Positions 33,565 through 45,805 are shown, counted from the stretch's first letter. The stretch: 64,000 nt of DNA from Euglena gracilis (GCA_039621445.1 CP154956.1:47411291-47475290), one strand, 5' to 3'. Made by a program: numbers and translations. Notes: generated by a model not told the origin, from the letters alone.

Positions 33565-35366
33565 GACCATGTCTTTGGAAACACCAACCGTTTTGGAAAA
33601 ACGATGTTCTTGGAAACACCAATGTCGGCTGTTTAAGGAACCACATTTTTCAAGTATTTTTTAAGCTCATAACACTGCAGTGCAATTTAGCATTACATAC
33701 CAGCTCCGAATTATAAGTCACCATTTATATACCATTGCCACCACCCATTTACCAATTATCCCCACGTCCAGTTGACCCCCCTGTCAATGGCACGGTTTGG
33801 GAACATTTCTTTTTTCCATTTTTTTTCCCTTTTAGGCTCTATTTTGATGTTTTGGCCCAATATTTAGCCCAAACAGCTCCAAAATTTGCACCATGTCGTT
33901 GACACGCCGGACAAGGGCTGAGACGGCTGTGAATGCACGTAAGGATTTTGGCTGATTTGGGGGCAGTTGTGTGGAACTTGCGATGCGTCCGTCTGCTTCT
34001 GTTTGCCGTGCTTGAAACTTTGGCCGGCGGCAACCCTCGGACGCGTTGCCCAAGCATGGCTGTAGTGTCTCGGGGTTTGAACCTCGAGAAGTGCGTCCAA
34101 TCACCCTGTCGTGACACGTTAAAGATTCCATCATAGCTCGGATTTGAAACGTTGGCCAGCGAAAGCAAAAGTGGAAAACTATTTGTGTCTCGGCTCTGCA
34201 ACCCTTGCTGAGGGCCATGCATCAACAGCAGAAGAGGGGTCTTCAGCGGCCGTGGTCCTGCACATGTTTTGCAGTTTTCTTTATGGCGCAATTCTTTTTC
34301 CAGCCACGTCCATTGCAAATGCCCAAGATTTACATCTCTCCTGGGTGGGTCGGAGGACAGAGGTTATCAGTCGTCGGACATAGGGGGGAGAGGTTGGTGG
34401 AACAGTTGAGGATTAACACAAGAACGGAAGTTGGCGTCTGGAAGGGGGTGCCCAGGGCCCATACCCAAAGGCGAGTTTATCGTCTGGACTGCAGGACCGT
34501 GTGCACCTGGCACTCAACCCCGAGCAACTTGGGAACAAAAGTGCACCGCTGTGAGGGTAGTTTACACGCTTGTCTGTTGAACCCTGTCGACCCCTCCTGG
34601 GAAATCTTCCGTGTGCTTGCACACAGAGGTGTGCAGCGCCCTTTAGAGGTGGGCCGTCCATTTGTGTGTAACTGCGTCCTTCGCTTCAAGGCGCACTGTT
34701 TGTGGGACGCACTGCTTCCTCTGTCAGGCCAAAAACTCCAAGAAATGATGACCGTTTTTTGACAGTGGTTTTTCTTGTTTCCAAATGAATTTACGTAGGC
34801 AAAACATAGTTTTCTGAATTTGGGTCTAGGATACCCCATTTTTTTGGCAAGGCGTGTTTTGAGTGGTGCTTCTGTTCACTCCGGGTCTGTGAAGGCGGGT
34901 ATTTCAAGGATCTGACCTGCTGACAGTGGCAATAGTTGTGAGCCATCGCCATAAATCAGGGCGTTTTGGATGTGCTTCAGAACCGAGCGTGAGATACATC
35001 CAGTACCTCTCAGCAATCACCCCGTACAGCACGTTTTCACACGTGTGACCATTTCCTCAGAGAACCCCAATCGCGACCGCACCAAAGACCCTCTTCTGTA
35101 CCAACGTCAGGGCTGTAGCCACTCGATAGTGGCTGCTTCCGTGTTTCGTGTCTGTTGGCACGGGTTTTAAATAGGGGCCGCGAAGACGAAGAGCCGGGGG
35201 TGCCTAATGTGCTTTCACCTCACAACACTTGTGTGAAGCATCACCTGTCTGTTTGGGTTTTCAACCCGGGCCACAGGGTCTCTTATCCAGGCCTCAATCG
35301 CGCGCAGGTGCACATGCAGTGTATATGTCCAAGGACGCAGGTGCAGGGAGAGCTTGTGCTCCTGTC
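33565..35366. other. spacer, no convincing gene
   Basis: A 185-codon plus frame (34205-34762) and a 159-codon minus frame (34318-33839) are present. Neither has codon bias like the clear exons or a recognisable motif. 35217-35333 is the second copy of the repeat at 14632-14746. Confidence 0.45.
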
Positions 35367-35746
35367 CAGGGAATTTCTTAAGCCGGAGGGTACCCCACCC
35401 CCCGGGGGGGGTCCAGCCAGCCAGCAGCTCAAATCCAGCCAGCAGCCCAAATTTGGGCTGGGACCCCCCCCCCCCCCCCCGGGGTCGAGTGAAATAAAGT
35501 CGGGTCCAGCCCGGCCGGAGGCCGGGCCAGCCGGCCGAAGGCCGGCCCAGCCGGCCGCAGGCCGGCCAGCCAACTGGGCTGTCCAGCTCACTTATCCCTG
35601 CATTTTTCCCCCTCATCACAGCCCCTCCATCACAGCCCCCCAGCCTTGATCTAGCTCCACCCATCAAAATGTCGAAAATGGCCAAAATGTGTTAGAAAAT
35701 TTTGTTTTTCCTCGACCCAGCCCAGCCCAGCCCGCTCCAGCCCCGG

Positions 35747-35779
<33 letters not shown>

Positions 35780-35879
35780 GGGGGGTCCAGCCAGCAGCTC
35801 AAATCCAGCTAGCAGCCTTTTTGCCAGCCGGAGGCTGGACCCCCCCCCCCCCCCCGGGGGGCCCTTAAGAAATTCCCTG
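35367..35879. mobile_element. hAT-like MITE, copy 3, complete
   Basis: The 513-bp element has perfect inverted ends CAGGGAATTTCTTAAG and an exact 8-bp target duplication CTCCTGTC at 35359-35366 and 35880-35887. The interior has CCAGCCAGCAGC blocks, GGCCGGCC-rich palindromes and a C run of more than 25 bases. It is noncoding. Confidence 0.9.
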
Positions 35880-38800
35880 CTCCTGTCACCTTGTGTGCGT
35901 TCCGCAGTCCTTTGGCGGCCGACTCATGCCCCTCCATCTACTGGAAGTTATGGCAAAGATTATTCGTCCGTTGCTCCTCTCAGTGTCGCCGCTCGTCCTG
36001 GAACCCCCACCACCGAGGCACACGCACACTGCAGGGGTCGGATCGCGCGCACATGCGCACAATCTTACTCTCCAAGCATGCGCATATGCGTACTGTTGGG
36101 GGGTCAGATCGTCTGGTGCACGTGAGGGGGCGGGGGTTTAGGTGCACGCAATCGTCCCATGCGATGTGCATATGTCGTTCCGGCTGGCGTTTTCAAGCAC
36201 CCCCAGTCCACACACTGTGGACGGTCCGGGGCAGACCATTGCTCAACACCTGTCCCACCCCACCCCCCGGGGGGGGGGTGACTGACTGGTTTTTTTCAGA
36301 GTGACTGACTGGTTTTTTGGCCGTGACCCCTCCTCCCCCCGGGGTGGGGTAGGCCAGAAATCACCCAAAAGTGGCTGAGTGGCCAACCAACGCCAAAGGC
36401 ACCAAAAAATTTTTTGGCCAAAAATGGCCTTGAAAGGCCAAAAAGTGACTGGTTTTCTTGAGTGGCCGACCCCCCCCCCCCAGGGGGGGTAAAGTGACTG
36501 ACTGGCTTGGCCGAAAAAAAGTGACTGACTGGTTTTTTCGGAGTGGAAAGTGACCCCCCGCCCCCCCCCCCCCAGGGTTTGATATAAGGAGGGCGTACAT
36601 GGTTTAGGTGGGGGGTGTCCCCCCACCCCCCCCCCCCTCCTGGCCCGCAGGGGGGGTCCGGACCACCCCCCCCCCCACCTGCCAGGGGGGTCCGGACCGA
36701 CCCTGGGGGGGTATCCGGGACCCTCCCCAAAAGGGTCAATTTTTTCCTCCGGCGCTTTGCGCCGAATTTTTTTTGCATTTTTGGCACATTTTTGCCCAAA
36801 AAGTGCCCAAAGTGGCACTTTTGGTCGTTTTGGGGGGGGGGTCAAAAAATTTCGGTTCGGCGCTTCGCGCCGGGCCAAAATTCGGTCACCCAGACCGCGC
36901 AACTGTTTAGGTGGGGGGGTGTCCCCCCCACCCCCCCCCCCCCTTGCCCTCAAGGGGGGGGGGGCCGGACCCCCCCCACCTGTCCTTATATCGAACCCTG
37001 CCCCCCCCGGGGGTCGCTAAGCAATGGTATGGTCCGGGGTTTCTCTGGTGAAAACCTTACGTGCATTCCCGGCCATCTAAGAAGGGAGGGGTTGGGTACC
37101 TGAGAGAGTCGGCGCAGATCACATCGCCGTGGCGCTGCCCCACCCCTCCCTTCCCCTTCCCTTTCCACAGGATGGCTGGCCAGAGAGGTATGCTCCGCCT
37201 CCATCCCCTCCCCTCTTGCGGCTGTGCCTGGGCAGACAAAGGAAGGGAAGGTCTGAAGTAAATAAATGTTGCAAGCGGCTGGAATGGCAGGAGCAGGGCT
37301 GTACAGGAATCCAACCGTACTGGTGGTGGGTGAGGGGGTTCGACCACACCCCCACCCTGGTGGGTGGTGGGTGGGTCCCCCCCCCCCCCCGCCAAGCCTT
37401 CCTGTATTTCTGGGGGATTGCCGATTTTTTTGGTCAAAAATTCCTTTTGGTACCTTCGGCACTGGTCCTCCTCCATTCAAGCCCTCTCGGGAAGGGTCCC
37501 AAGATGACCTGCTGTTTTCCCCTTGATTTCATTATTGAGCCCTCAATTACTGAGTCCTCCAATGACAATCCAGTCATCCTGACAGGTGTTCCCCCCAGAA
37601 GCATCGGCGAAGAGTTGCGAATGTGATTTCCCTCAAGTAAACCCCGGTGCGTCCCTCGGGGCCAGTGCTGTTTTTCGCAACCCTTCTTGGCCAGCCTGAT
37701 AACCCCCCCCTCCAAATAATCCCCCCCCCAAATAATACCCCCCCCCCCCTTGGGGTCCGGTCCGACTTCGCCGACCAATCCTCCCCCCCCCCCCGGAATA
37801 TCGGGCCAACAACCCGGATCAGGTGGCCCTTTAGTCGAAGTGGACCCCATCCCGATCCTAGGGGGGGGGGGGTCCAGCAGCCTTTTTCCAGCCCCGGACC
37901 CCCCCATCGACGAGTTTTAATTATTTTTCAGTTGCCCTTTGGGCAACTGGACGGTAACGGATTTTTGGCAACTGGACGGTAACGAATTCGGGGGTGCAGA
38001 ATTGGACCAAAAAATGGCAAAAATGGGTCGGATTTGGGCTGGCCAGGGCAATTTTTGGAGCAAAGAATCAATTTTTTTGCATAATTGGCAGTTTTTGGGG
38101 CATTTTGGCGTTCGATTTTTGGGGTACCCGGTCCAACCTCAACTCGGGCCCAGTTCCAGCTGGGGGACCCCTAATGGGGGGGGGGTCAGCCATCAGCCTT
38201 TTTGGTCAGCCCAAATCGGCCCAAATTTTCCAGCCTCTGAGCTGGACCTTGGGAGGGGCAACTAAGAGGCGCCCTGGCCCGAATTTTGCCCTGAAAATGT
38301 GGGAAAAGTCTGAAATTCTGACAATAAATAACGAAAAAAAATTGGTTTTTTTTCGAAACACCAAATTTTTTTTGATCATCTGTCCTCCAAAGATGCGAAA
38401 TTTATTATTATAATTAAAAGAGGATTTGGATGCAATTTTGGGTTTTATGGGACCTCCAAAAATTCAACAATTTTGGGGAGCTATCACCCCCCCCCCCCAA
38501 TAATGCACCCACTCGTGCCGGGACTTAGGGCGAAAAAATAATGCCCCGGGGGGTTTTATTTGGGGGTTTATTTCTTGTGGTGATCTTTAATGAGAAAAGG
38601 TTTTTGGCGGTTCCTGCAAAGGGACAGACAGTACCCATCCATCCTGCCATCCAGGCCGAAATTCTCCCAAACAATGGAGGACGGGGGGGGGGGTTATGAC
38701 ATCATGGTGATTGTAAAGCTGGTCAGGGGTTTTTGAAAGAATTGTTGCAAAATAGCTAAATCCCAAATCTCACATATGACAAGCCAAAATCAAGCTGATG

Positions 38801-39063
38801 AATTTCCATGAAAACATTTTGTCAACTATGATATGCAACAGTCCTCAACATCCAGATTCCAAGGTCGTAAAAACCTCCGCTGTTGTGCAGAGCGGGGTGT
38901 CTTGGCAGAACTTGAGGGGTGATGTTTCCTTTCGGTTTGCTTTTCATGTGTACAAGGTTTCGTGCTATTTTTTTCAGAATGTCAGGGTTTTCTGTTCGTA
39001 TTCGCAATCTGGCTTCTCACCCAGTGTTTTGTTTGATTGCGTCCCCTGCCCCTCTGGCTGCAG
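35880..39063. other. repeat-rich spacer
   Basis: 36240-36560 has at least six GTGACTGACTGG units with poly-G/C tracts. 36600-37010 is a near-duplicate pair of GTGGGGGGTGTCCCCCC blocks with GGCGC hairpins at 36750 and 36860. 37870-38275 matches the right half of the MITE at 5698-6433 and ends CGCCCTG at 38275. 38490-38580 has a C-run/AATAATGC inverted block. No gene was recognised. Confidence 0.5.
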
Positions 39064-39162
39064 GAGCGCATCAAGGGTTTGAAGAAGGTGCGCACAGCGC
39101 ACCTCGGCGGATCCCTTGGCGTCTACCGCGTCAGCGAGGAGGAACAGGAGGACTGGGAAAAG
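39064..39162 (+). CDS. isolated internal exon, unknown protein
   Basis: A 99-bp open segment lies exactly between an acceptor (CTCTGGCTGCAG) and a donor (AAAAG|GTCAGG). It encodes 33 residues, ERIKGLKKVRTAHLGGSLGV then YRVSEEEQEDWEK, with strong coding character. It has no neighbours in phase that I can connect; it could belong to the acidic-protein gene upstream or to an unrelated gene. The family is not recognised. Confidence 0.5.
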
Positions 39163-39949
39163 GTCAGGCTGGGATGGTCTGCTTTAGGGAACAGCTGGTA
39201 ATGAGCCTGAAACCTCAGTTCTTAAAAAGGTGACCCTGGGAGTCACTCACTCATTCAGTCATGAACCCCCAGGGGGGGGGGTGACTGACTGGTGTTTTCC
39301 CAGTGCCCCAGAATGAAAAATCCGGAACCCGCGAGGGCATATATTTATTTCTCATTAACCCTGCTGTGATCCCCGAAGAAAACAATTTGGTGGAATTTTG
39401 GCACAGCTACCTCCCCCCCAATAAGCACCTGTTTGGTTTGTTGGTTTGGGTTCAAGAGAGTCATCTTTTCGAAGTTTCCAGGTTTGGGTTGGTTGGTGAC
39501 ATTTTTGCTCGTCGAGTTTTTGAAGTTGGCGTAAACGAGGTATGCACCAAATATTTCTCAAGACCCATATGATTAAGATCCTTTTCAATCAATCATTGAT
39601 CGAATAAGAGGGCAGGGGGTGTTATGCAAACTTTTTTTGGGGAGCTTCCTTAGCCGAAGGTATACGTACTCTCTGGTGTGTGGCTGGACCAAGCGCCCTT
39701 GGCACCGGCCCCCCACTGACAAAACCGCTTCCGAGCAGTTTTTGGCTCCCTCCGAAAGTGGCGTGCCGCTGGCACTCCGCCCGTGCGCCGCCGGCTTGTC
39801 CTCCGCACGTCCGATCCCCCCTCTATATGGGATATGGGTGGTGGGGGGGTCCACCCCCCCCCCCTATCCTGGTGGCAGGGACAGGTCCGACCCCCCCCCC
39901 CACCAGGCCTTCCCGTACAGCCCTGCCCCTCCCGTTGCCCGAGAGGTTG
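39163..39949. other. spacer with repeats upstream of the MTG1-like gene
   Basis: It contains a GTGACTGACTGG unit (39280) and the CCCCACCAGGCCTTCC..TACAGCCCTG block (39895-39930), which also occurs near 2770, 8240 and 29875. 39310-39570 has an open frame without codon bias. Confidence 0.4.
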
Positions 39950-42900
39950 GCCCCGCCAACCCCGCCCGGCCTGTTGGCGATCGCCAACCGCTTCCCCCGC
40001 AAGTGGACACACCCGGCGCCGTTCCTCCACAAGCGGTACAGCTTCGAGTTCGACGGGCTGAAGGAGATCCACAAGCGGTCGTTCCAGTACCACGTGCTGC
40101 TGGAGATCCGCGACGTCCGCGTCCCGGACTCGTCCCACCGTCCCGGGGCCGGCTTTGAGATTCGGCGGTCGGCTGGTTTGCAGGGCAGGGGCAGAATGGC
40201 TGACGAGGCTGGTGGCCGGTGTTCTGTGATCCGAACGGCAAGTTTGACAAACGAGGTGGGACCGTACTGCCTGCCTGGGTCAGAGGGTCACCAAAGGCAT
40301 TTGGTTGCTTATTAAATGAGCAATAAGCAAACGGCTGCTTACAAATAATGTGTGCTGACAACGTCCCATTTGAATCCCAAACAGCAAGGGTGTCAGAAGT
40401 TGATCCACTCTTCTTGTAAACAATTTCCATTTTCTCCGATGGTCTTTTTTTTGTGGTGCAACATTTTTTTCCATCTTCTCCTGGCTCTCACTGTGCTGAA
40501 TCTCAAGGTGGTACCAACCTGTCTGCCTGTGGGTAGACATCCCAAGGCACCCATATCCGACCTCCCCCATCGGCGGGGGGGGGGGACACGTAGCCAAAAG
40601 TTCCAGGCACTCAGCCAAGGCACTCCAGCGCCCGGGAGGCGGGTCGGCCTCTGGGCCTGGGGTTTTTTAAGATTGGACCCCTTAGGGGGAGAAGGGGTGG
40701 TAGGTTGGGCGGGTCTGCCAGACCCCCCCCAACCCGGGACCCCCAAGGGCCTTGTGGCTCCGGCGGGGCTTTGGCCATTCTCCGCCCTTTTTTCGGCGCG
40801 AAGCGCCATTTTTTTGACCACCAAATAGTTGGTCTCTCCCCTGGGTGGGTGGGTGGGTGGGTGGATGGGTGTAGACCTCCCACTCTTGAAAATCGCCATT
40901 CTCAGGGCCTGTTATGAAGGAATGAGAGGAAAGACAGTTTTCATTGATTTCCCATGCAAAATCAGTAGTCAGCTAATCGTTTGGGGGGGGGGATCAATTA
41001 GCCGCAATTGATCGGTTGGGGAAGTTTTAAACGATCAATCTACCGGCCTTGCCTTGGGATTTGCATGAATTTTTGTGCAAATTTGAGGGTGGGGTATTGC
41101 TGGAGCCTTCCTTGGCACATATGCCATCACCAGGACTACACAATCAGGTGGTCAAAGTGAGTCCTTGTGCTTCTACTTGTTTCGTGTGGCTCCTCTATTT
41201 GTCCAACACTGAGTGTGTTTGTTGCCACCCTGCCCCATGTACATGCATTTCTGGGCATTGCCACATCTGGGACGGGGGTTGACCACGCTGGCAAAGTAGT
41301 ACATTTGTGCGTGCACATGTTCAAACCGCCAGCAAGGCGTCCCCAGGCCCACCCCTCATTCCAGCGCCTTGCCAGGCACCGGCTGCACCTCATCTACTAC
41401 ACCCACGCCGCGCAGGACCCCCCTCCACACGATTCCTTTGGAACGTCCGAGTCCTTTTCCCCAGAAGTCCACGTCGCCATTTTTGTTTCATGTTTGTTCA
41501 GGTTTTGTTGAAGTGGATGGCCGCCTGCCATGGGCCGGCCCCCCAACCCCCACCGGCTGGCCCCAGAGGGGCGCTCTGGGGCCGACCTCATCGACAAGCC
41601 GACTCGGGACCGGGTGAAGAAGTGGACGCTGGAGTCGTGGCCCAAGGCGAAGTGCGTCTTCCTCGACACCCACGAGGGCCGCTCCGGCGGCTTCGCCCCG
41701 TTCGAGGGCGCCTACGAGCTGCTGATGGACTCCATCGAGTCCAAGAGCAACAATTGCGCCCTGCCCTCCCCCTCACTGCTTTGCCCCCCAGTTGTTGGCA
41801 GTGTGGGCATGCCTCATTGGCAATAAGCTTTCACAGCTGCAAATATGATGCACCTGACATCTTTTTATTTTGGATCCCTGATTCGGGTGGTAACATTTGG
41901 GACCTGCTTCTTCCAACTCACACATTCCTCTATCCCTGCCCAAATGCGACCCCTGCATTTGGGGGGATTGGCTGAAAAGAAGAGAGGAACCCCACAAGGT
42001 GCTCAAAGAGGCAGGACCTGAAGAGTCTGTCAGGTGTTTTTGGATGGGCTCTGAATGAGAATTTTCTGCAGCCTTGTCTGCATTGCCAAGGTATTTGGGG
42101 CGTTAGCTGCACGTGCATTGGGCATACGAACCCGTTGGTTGGCGTTTGTGGGTTGCCAGTTTACCCCCAGTAAATTGGCACTGTTTGTTATGTGAGGACC
42201 TCTCTGTTCCTGAAGACCAATTTCCAACGGAAGTTGATCGAACAAAATGCGCAGACACGTCCAGTTGTTAACTCCCCCCCCGCCAGCTTGATTGACTGTC
42301 GGGGTCAAGTTCCCAACGCTTGTTCCCCCCCCCCCCCATTGGCCGTGACCAATGAGCCGGGGGACAGGTGAACATCACGGTGCGTATGCGCGCACACAGA
42401 GTCTGGGGCTTTTGTGACTGCTTTCCAACGCGCCGACCCCCACCCCCGTTCCTCTGCCCAGCGAGGGCGGGCCCCCGACCGTGGGCATGCCCAACGTGGG
42501 GAAGAGCTCCGTGCTGTTCAACCTGCTGCGCGGCTCCGGCCGCCGGCTGAGGGCCAAGCCGGAGGTGAAGGACATCCCCGGCTTCACCAAGAAGGTGACC
42601 GAGTACCTCCTTCGGGCGAAGCCCAAGGCCATCTGCATCGACGTCCCCGGGATCACACCCCCACCGGACTTCTTGATGGAACGGCCGCAATCGTGGTACG
42701 GCCTGGTGGGCAGGACGCCTGGGACGCCATTGGCTTTCGTCGTAACGCAAATCGGTTGTGAATGGGGTTGTTGCCCCCTTTTTTATTCAAAAACTTCAAA
42801 AACTTTATTCAAAAGTTCTTTTCCTTTTTTTGATTGGTGTCGTCCCCAGGCAATAGTTTATGTACCGTGGACCACTCAATTTTTCGAACTTTCAAACATA

Positions 42901-44313
42901 TTTTCTCCCTGAGGTTCCTGAGGGCTCAGTTTTGATTCAAGTTTTCCGCTTGGAACTCTTCTTTGATGAGCCCCGAGACGCCCTGTAGGCAGCGTGCAAC
43001 TTGCTGGCGTTGCCGAAGGAGGTGGACCCGGAGGTCACCCGCATGGTATGCAAGTACATTTTGTACTGCTGCAACCGTGAAAAGAACTTCATGTACGTGA
43101 AGCAGCTGACTCAGATGGCCCTGATGACCAGTGGTTGGCTGCCATTTTGTGTTTCGCGTTGGTTGTGCCTTGAGTTTGCTTAAAGCTCACATTTCATAAC
43201 CCTCCCCTTCTCTGCGCGCTTTTCCTCCCTCTCTCCCTCCTTCCCTCCCTCCCTCCCTCTCACCTCGTCCTCCCTCTCTCTGTCTCTCTTTGCCATTTAC
43301 AAAGAAATTGTTGATTTGTGCAAGTGCGTTCACCGACAAAGGAGAATTTTGTGCGAGTCTGGCCACCTCAGTTACAACCCTTTGCAGCATCTGTGGGAAA
43401 TCCAGTTTCTGAAATAAAATCAAAGCACGTCACTTTTTGCGGGGCTAGTGCTTTTTGTGACAAGTGAAAAACCATAAAACTCAATTTCCAGAAAATTTTG
43501 TGTCTGTGTGCGTGCGAGTGCTTGTGCACAAAGGGGCGTGTGTGCATGTCTCTTTCTGAGTGTCCGCCTGTTTATGCATGTATGCATGCGTGCCTGTGTA
43601 TGTGTGTGTGTGTGTGTGTGTGCGTGTGTGTGCGTGTGTGTGTCTGTGTGTGCGTGTGTGTGTCTGTGTGTGTGTGAGCATGTATGGGCTGGTGGGTGGG
43701 TGGATGGATGGGCAGTGTGCATGTGTGTGAATACATGCGCAGTCAGAGTTGTCTGATGGTCGAAGTTGGACGGTCCCACCGACGACATTGACCGGTGCCT
43801 GGACAGGGTGAGGGCCAGGGTGCACCTCTGCTGCGCTTTGCCTGAATGAAGCAAGGGAATGGCCACTCAACGAAACTCCGCCAAAAAGCCTCACAATTTG
43901 CTCACCCAACTGTTTGCCCAGCAGGGGGTTCGGTTTTCCATCCACCCTCCCTCTCATCACAATTCTGCTCAACGCCACACAAGCCCACCTTGCCGAGAAT
44001 GAAAACCCCCCGCACACTTTTTTTGTTCCGCTCCATGAACTCCTGCTGGAACCTTTTGAATCACTTCTCACCCGCCCATCCCAGACCCCAGACCCAGTCA
44101 CCCCGGCAGGGCATCATCACCCCCCCAATTCCCAGCCCTTCCACCCTCGCGGTGCGGTGGGCCCTGGCGGGGGCGCCGTACATCTTCATCAAGCTGTTCC
44201 AGAAGGGGTCCTTTGGGTCCGTCATCCTGGATGACCTCCACCCAGGGCCGCCCAGAGGGCCTTTGGGGAACCCAGAAACCCCGAAGGCCTTCGGGTGCTG
44301 GCTTGTCAGATAG
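39950..44313 (+). CDS. MTG1: mitochondrial ribosome-associated GTPase, MTG1/YlqF family
   Basis: MTG1/RbgA proteins are circularly permuted GTPases that assist large-subunit ribosome assembly, in eukaryotes in mitochondria. Exons recognised: about 39950-40139 (FPRKWTHPAPFLHKRYSFEF, then YHVLLEIRDVRVPDSSH, the family's EVxDAR(I/V)P box); about 41331-41440 (AHPSFQRLARHRLHLIYYTH, where G4 should be); 41567 to about 41750 (ADLIDKPTRDRVKKW, CVFLDTHEGRSGG); 42462-42695 (G1 GMPNVGKSS, the GFTKK threonine, G3 DVPG at CIDVPGITPP); 42989 to about 43130 (EVTRMVCKYILYCCNREKNF); and 44110-44313 (acceptor CCGGCAG; FIKLFQKGSFGSVILDDL, TAG). Order and C-terminal motifs fit MTG1. The canonical NKxD of G4 is not seen, and the N-terminal exon and start codon were not found. 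Confidence 0.8.
43590..43680. repeat. TG dinucleotide microsatellite in MTG1 intron
   Basis: GTGTGTGTGCGTGTG repeats lie in the last MTG1 intron. A pyrimidine tract of CCCTCCCT units lies at 43222-43262 and CTCTGTCTCT at 43270-43290. Confidence 0.9.
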
Positions 44314-45013
44314 TCTGGTGTGTGGAATGTGGGAGCAGATTCCAAGGATATTTACGTGAAGGGTGAAATCTACCCGAATTCTCAGTGGTGTCAAGTCGGG
44401 TTTGCAATCTGTCGTGAAAGGTGGAATAGAACTGGATACTGGGGGGGGGGGCTTGAAATGTGAAATCTAAATCCCCGAAAAATTCTGGCATTTTCGGCGC
44501 CAGGTAATTTTGTTGTTTTTTGTTGTCCCTCCCCAGGGGAGAAGGGGGTTTGGGCCAAAAACCAACTGGTAACTCTCTCAGAGGCAAGCACATCTGATGA
44601 TGCTTGGCGATGCTGGGGGGGGGGGGTGTCGGTCGGCCACTGACTAATTGACTGTATGACGTGGTCCCCTTCCACATGAATAAGTTTCTGCCTCCTCCTG
44701 ACACTGGCAACTTACGACGCCGAAGATAGTCCAAAAACTGTTAAATTAGGTTAGATCGTTTCCCCACCTCACAGGTTTCCACTAACACACGTGCCTATTT
44801 GGCTGCCAGCGCCTTCCTCTTGCACGCCATGCAGATTCCCTCCTCAGCCTCACGGGCCTCCTTCCGTATGAGTGCGTAGTACGTAGGAGGTTGTAATTGA
44901 GGGGATGCACCAGGGGGTGTTACAGGGATTGGAAAGGAGATTGCCATTTTTGGCATCTGCCCCCCCCCCATCAGGGCGGGCCACGCTCTGTCAGGGCCAC
45001 GCTCTGGCCCTGA
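44314..45013. other. short spacer between MTG1 and the Gly-rich gene
   Basis: There is a G run at 44443 and at 44612, a GGCGCC motif at 44495 and two CAGGGCCACGCTCTG direct repeats at 44972-45010. No gene was recognised. Confidence 0.5.
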
Positions 45014-45805
45014 GGCGGGCGGCCCCGTCCGGGGTACCTGCACCGGGACTTCGAGTTCCGGGATTGGGACCCGGAGGAGCGGCAGGGCCAGTTCCAGGTG
45101 CGGCACTGGGGGATGGAGGACGAGATGAGTGAGTCGGAGTGGTCCCAGTGGTTGGCAGACGGCGAGCCGCGCAGGGAGTCCTGGGGCGGCGGGAAGTACG
45201 GCGGCGGTAAGTATGGCGGTGGTAAGTACGGTGGTGGCAAGAATGGCGGCTTCGGTGGCAAGAACGGTGGCTTCAAGGGTGGCGATCGGGGATGGATGCC
45301 TTCCGTTGAACTACGCATACCCACATGTGTTTGCTTGTGCGATTGTGTGTGCGTGCGTATGTTCGCGTATACGTACGTATGTGTGTCTGTCTGCGCGCGC
45401 TTGTTTAGGTTTGTTTTGTGTGTGCACACACGTGCGGCGCGTGCATGTGCGTGCGTGTGTGTGTGCCGTCATTTATGTGTTCACAGGTAGCGTGGTGTGA
45501 TGGGACAGTTTGGCAGGTGGATCATTTGCCACATTGCAAATGATTTCGGGCCTCCTAGGGGCTGCGTGGCCTCCCCTCCGCCCCTGGTTTCAAGGGCAAG
45601 GGTGGCGGCAAAGGCTTCAAGGGAGGGTTCAAAGGCGGGCAGAAAGGCGGAGGCCGTGGTCGTGGCGGCGGAGGCTCCGGATGGCGCAACGACGACGATG
45701 ACGACGATGGCGAGTGGGGAGGCGGTGGCGGTGGACGGCGTGGGGGTGGCCGTGACCGTGAGGCAGCGGCGCCGGTGTCGGGGGACGACGCGTGGTGGAA
45801 GTAGG
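45014..45805 (+). CDS. glycine-rich RGG/GGK-repeat protein, two visible exons
   Basis: The first part (about 45014-45285) reads RPGYLHRDFEFRDWDPEERQ, then MEDEMSESEWSQWLADG and a repeat of GGGKYGGGKYGGGKNGGFGG. The second part (about 45593-45805, acceptor GGTTTCAAG) reads GKGGGKGFKGGFKGGQKGGG, RGRGGGG, SGWRN, an Asp run and GGRRGGGRDRE, ending DDAWWK and TAG. Gly/Arg/Lys repeats with acidic and Trp residues are typical of RNA-binding or nucleolar low-complexity proteins. The exact donor is unclear, because the coding repeat itself contains several perfect GTAAGT donors. The start codon lies upstream of 45014 or in an unseen exon. Confidence 0.6.

Noticed and set aside
34000-34110. GGGGTTTGAACCTCG as a tRNA B box
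   Set aside because: No matching acceptor stem, A box or cloverleaf could be drawn on either strand.
34205-34762. 185-codon plus-strand frame
   Set aside because: There is no recognisable motif or third-position bias, and a comparable frame lies on the opposite strand just upstream.
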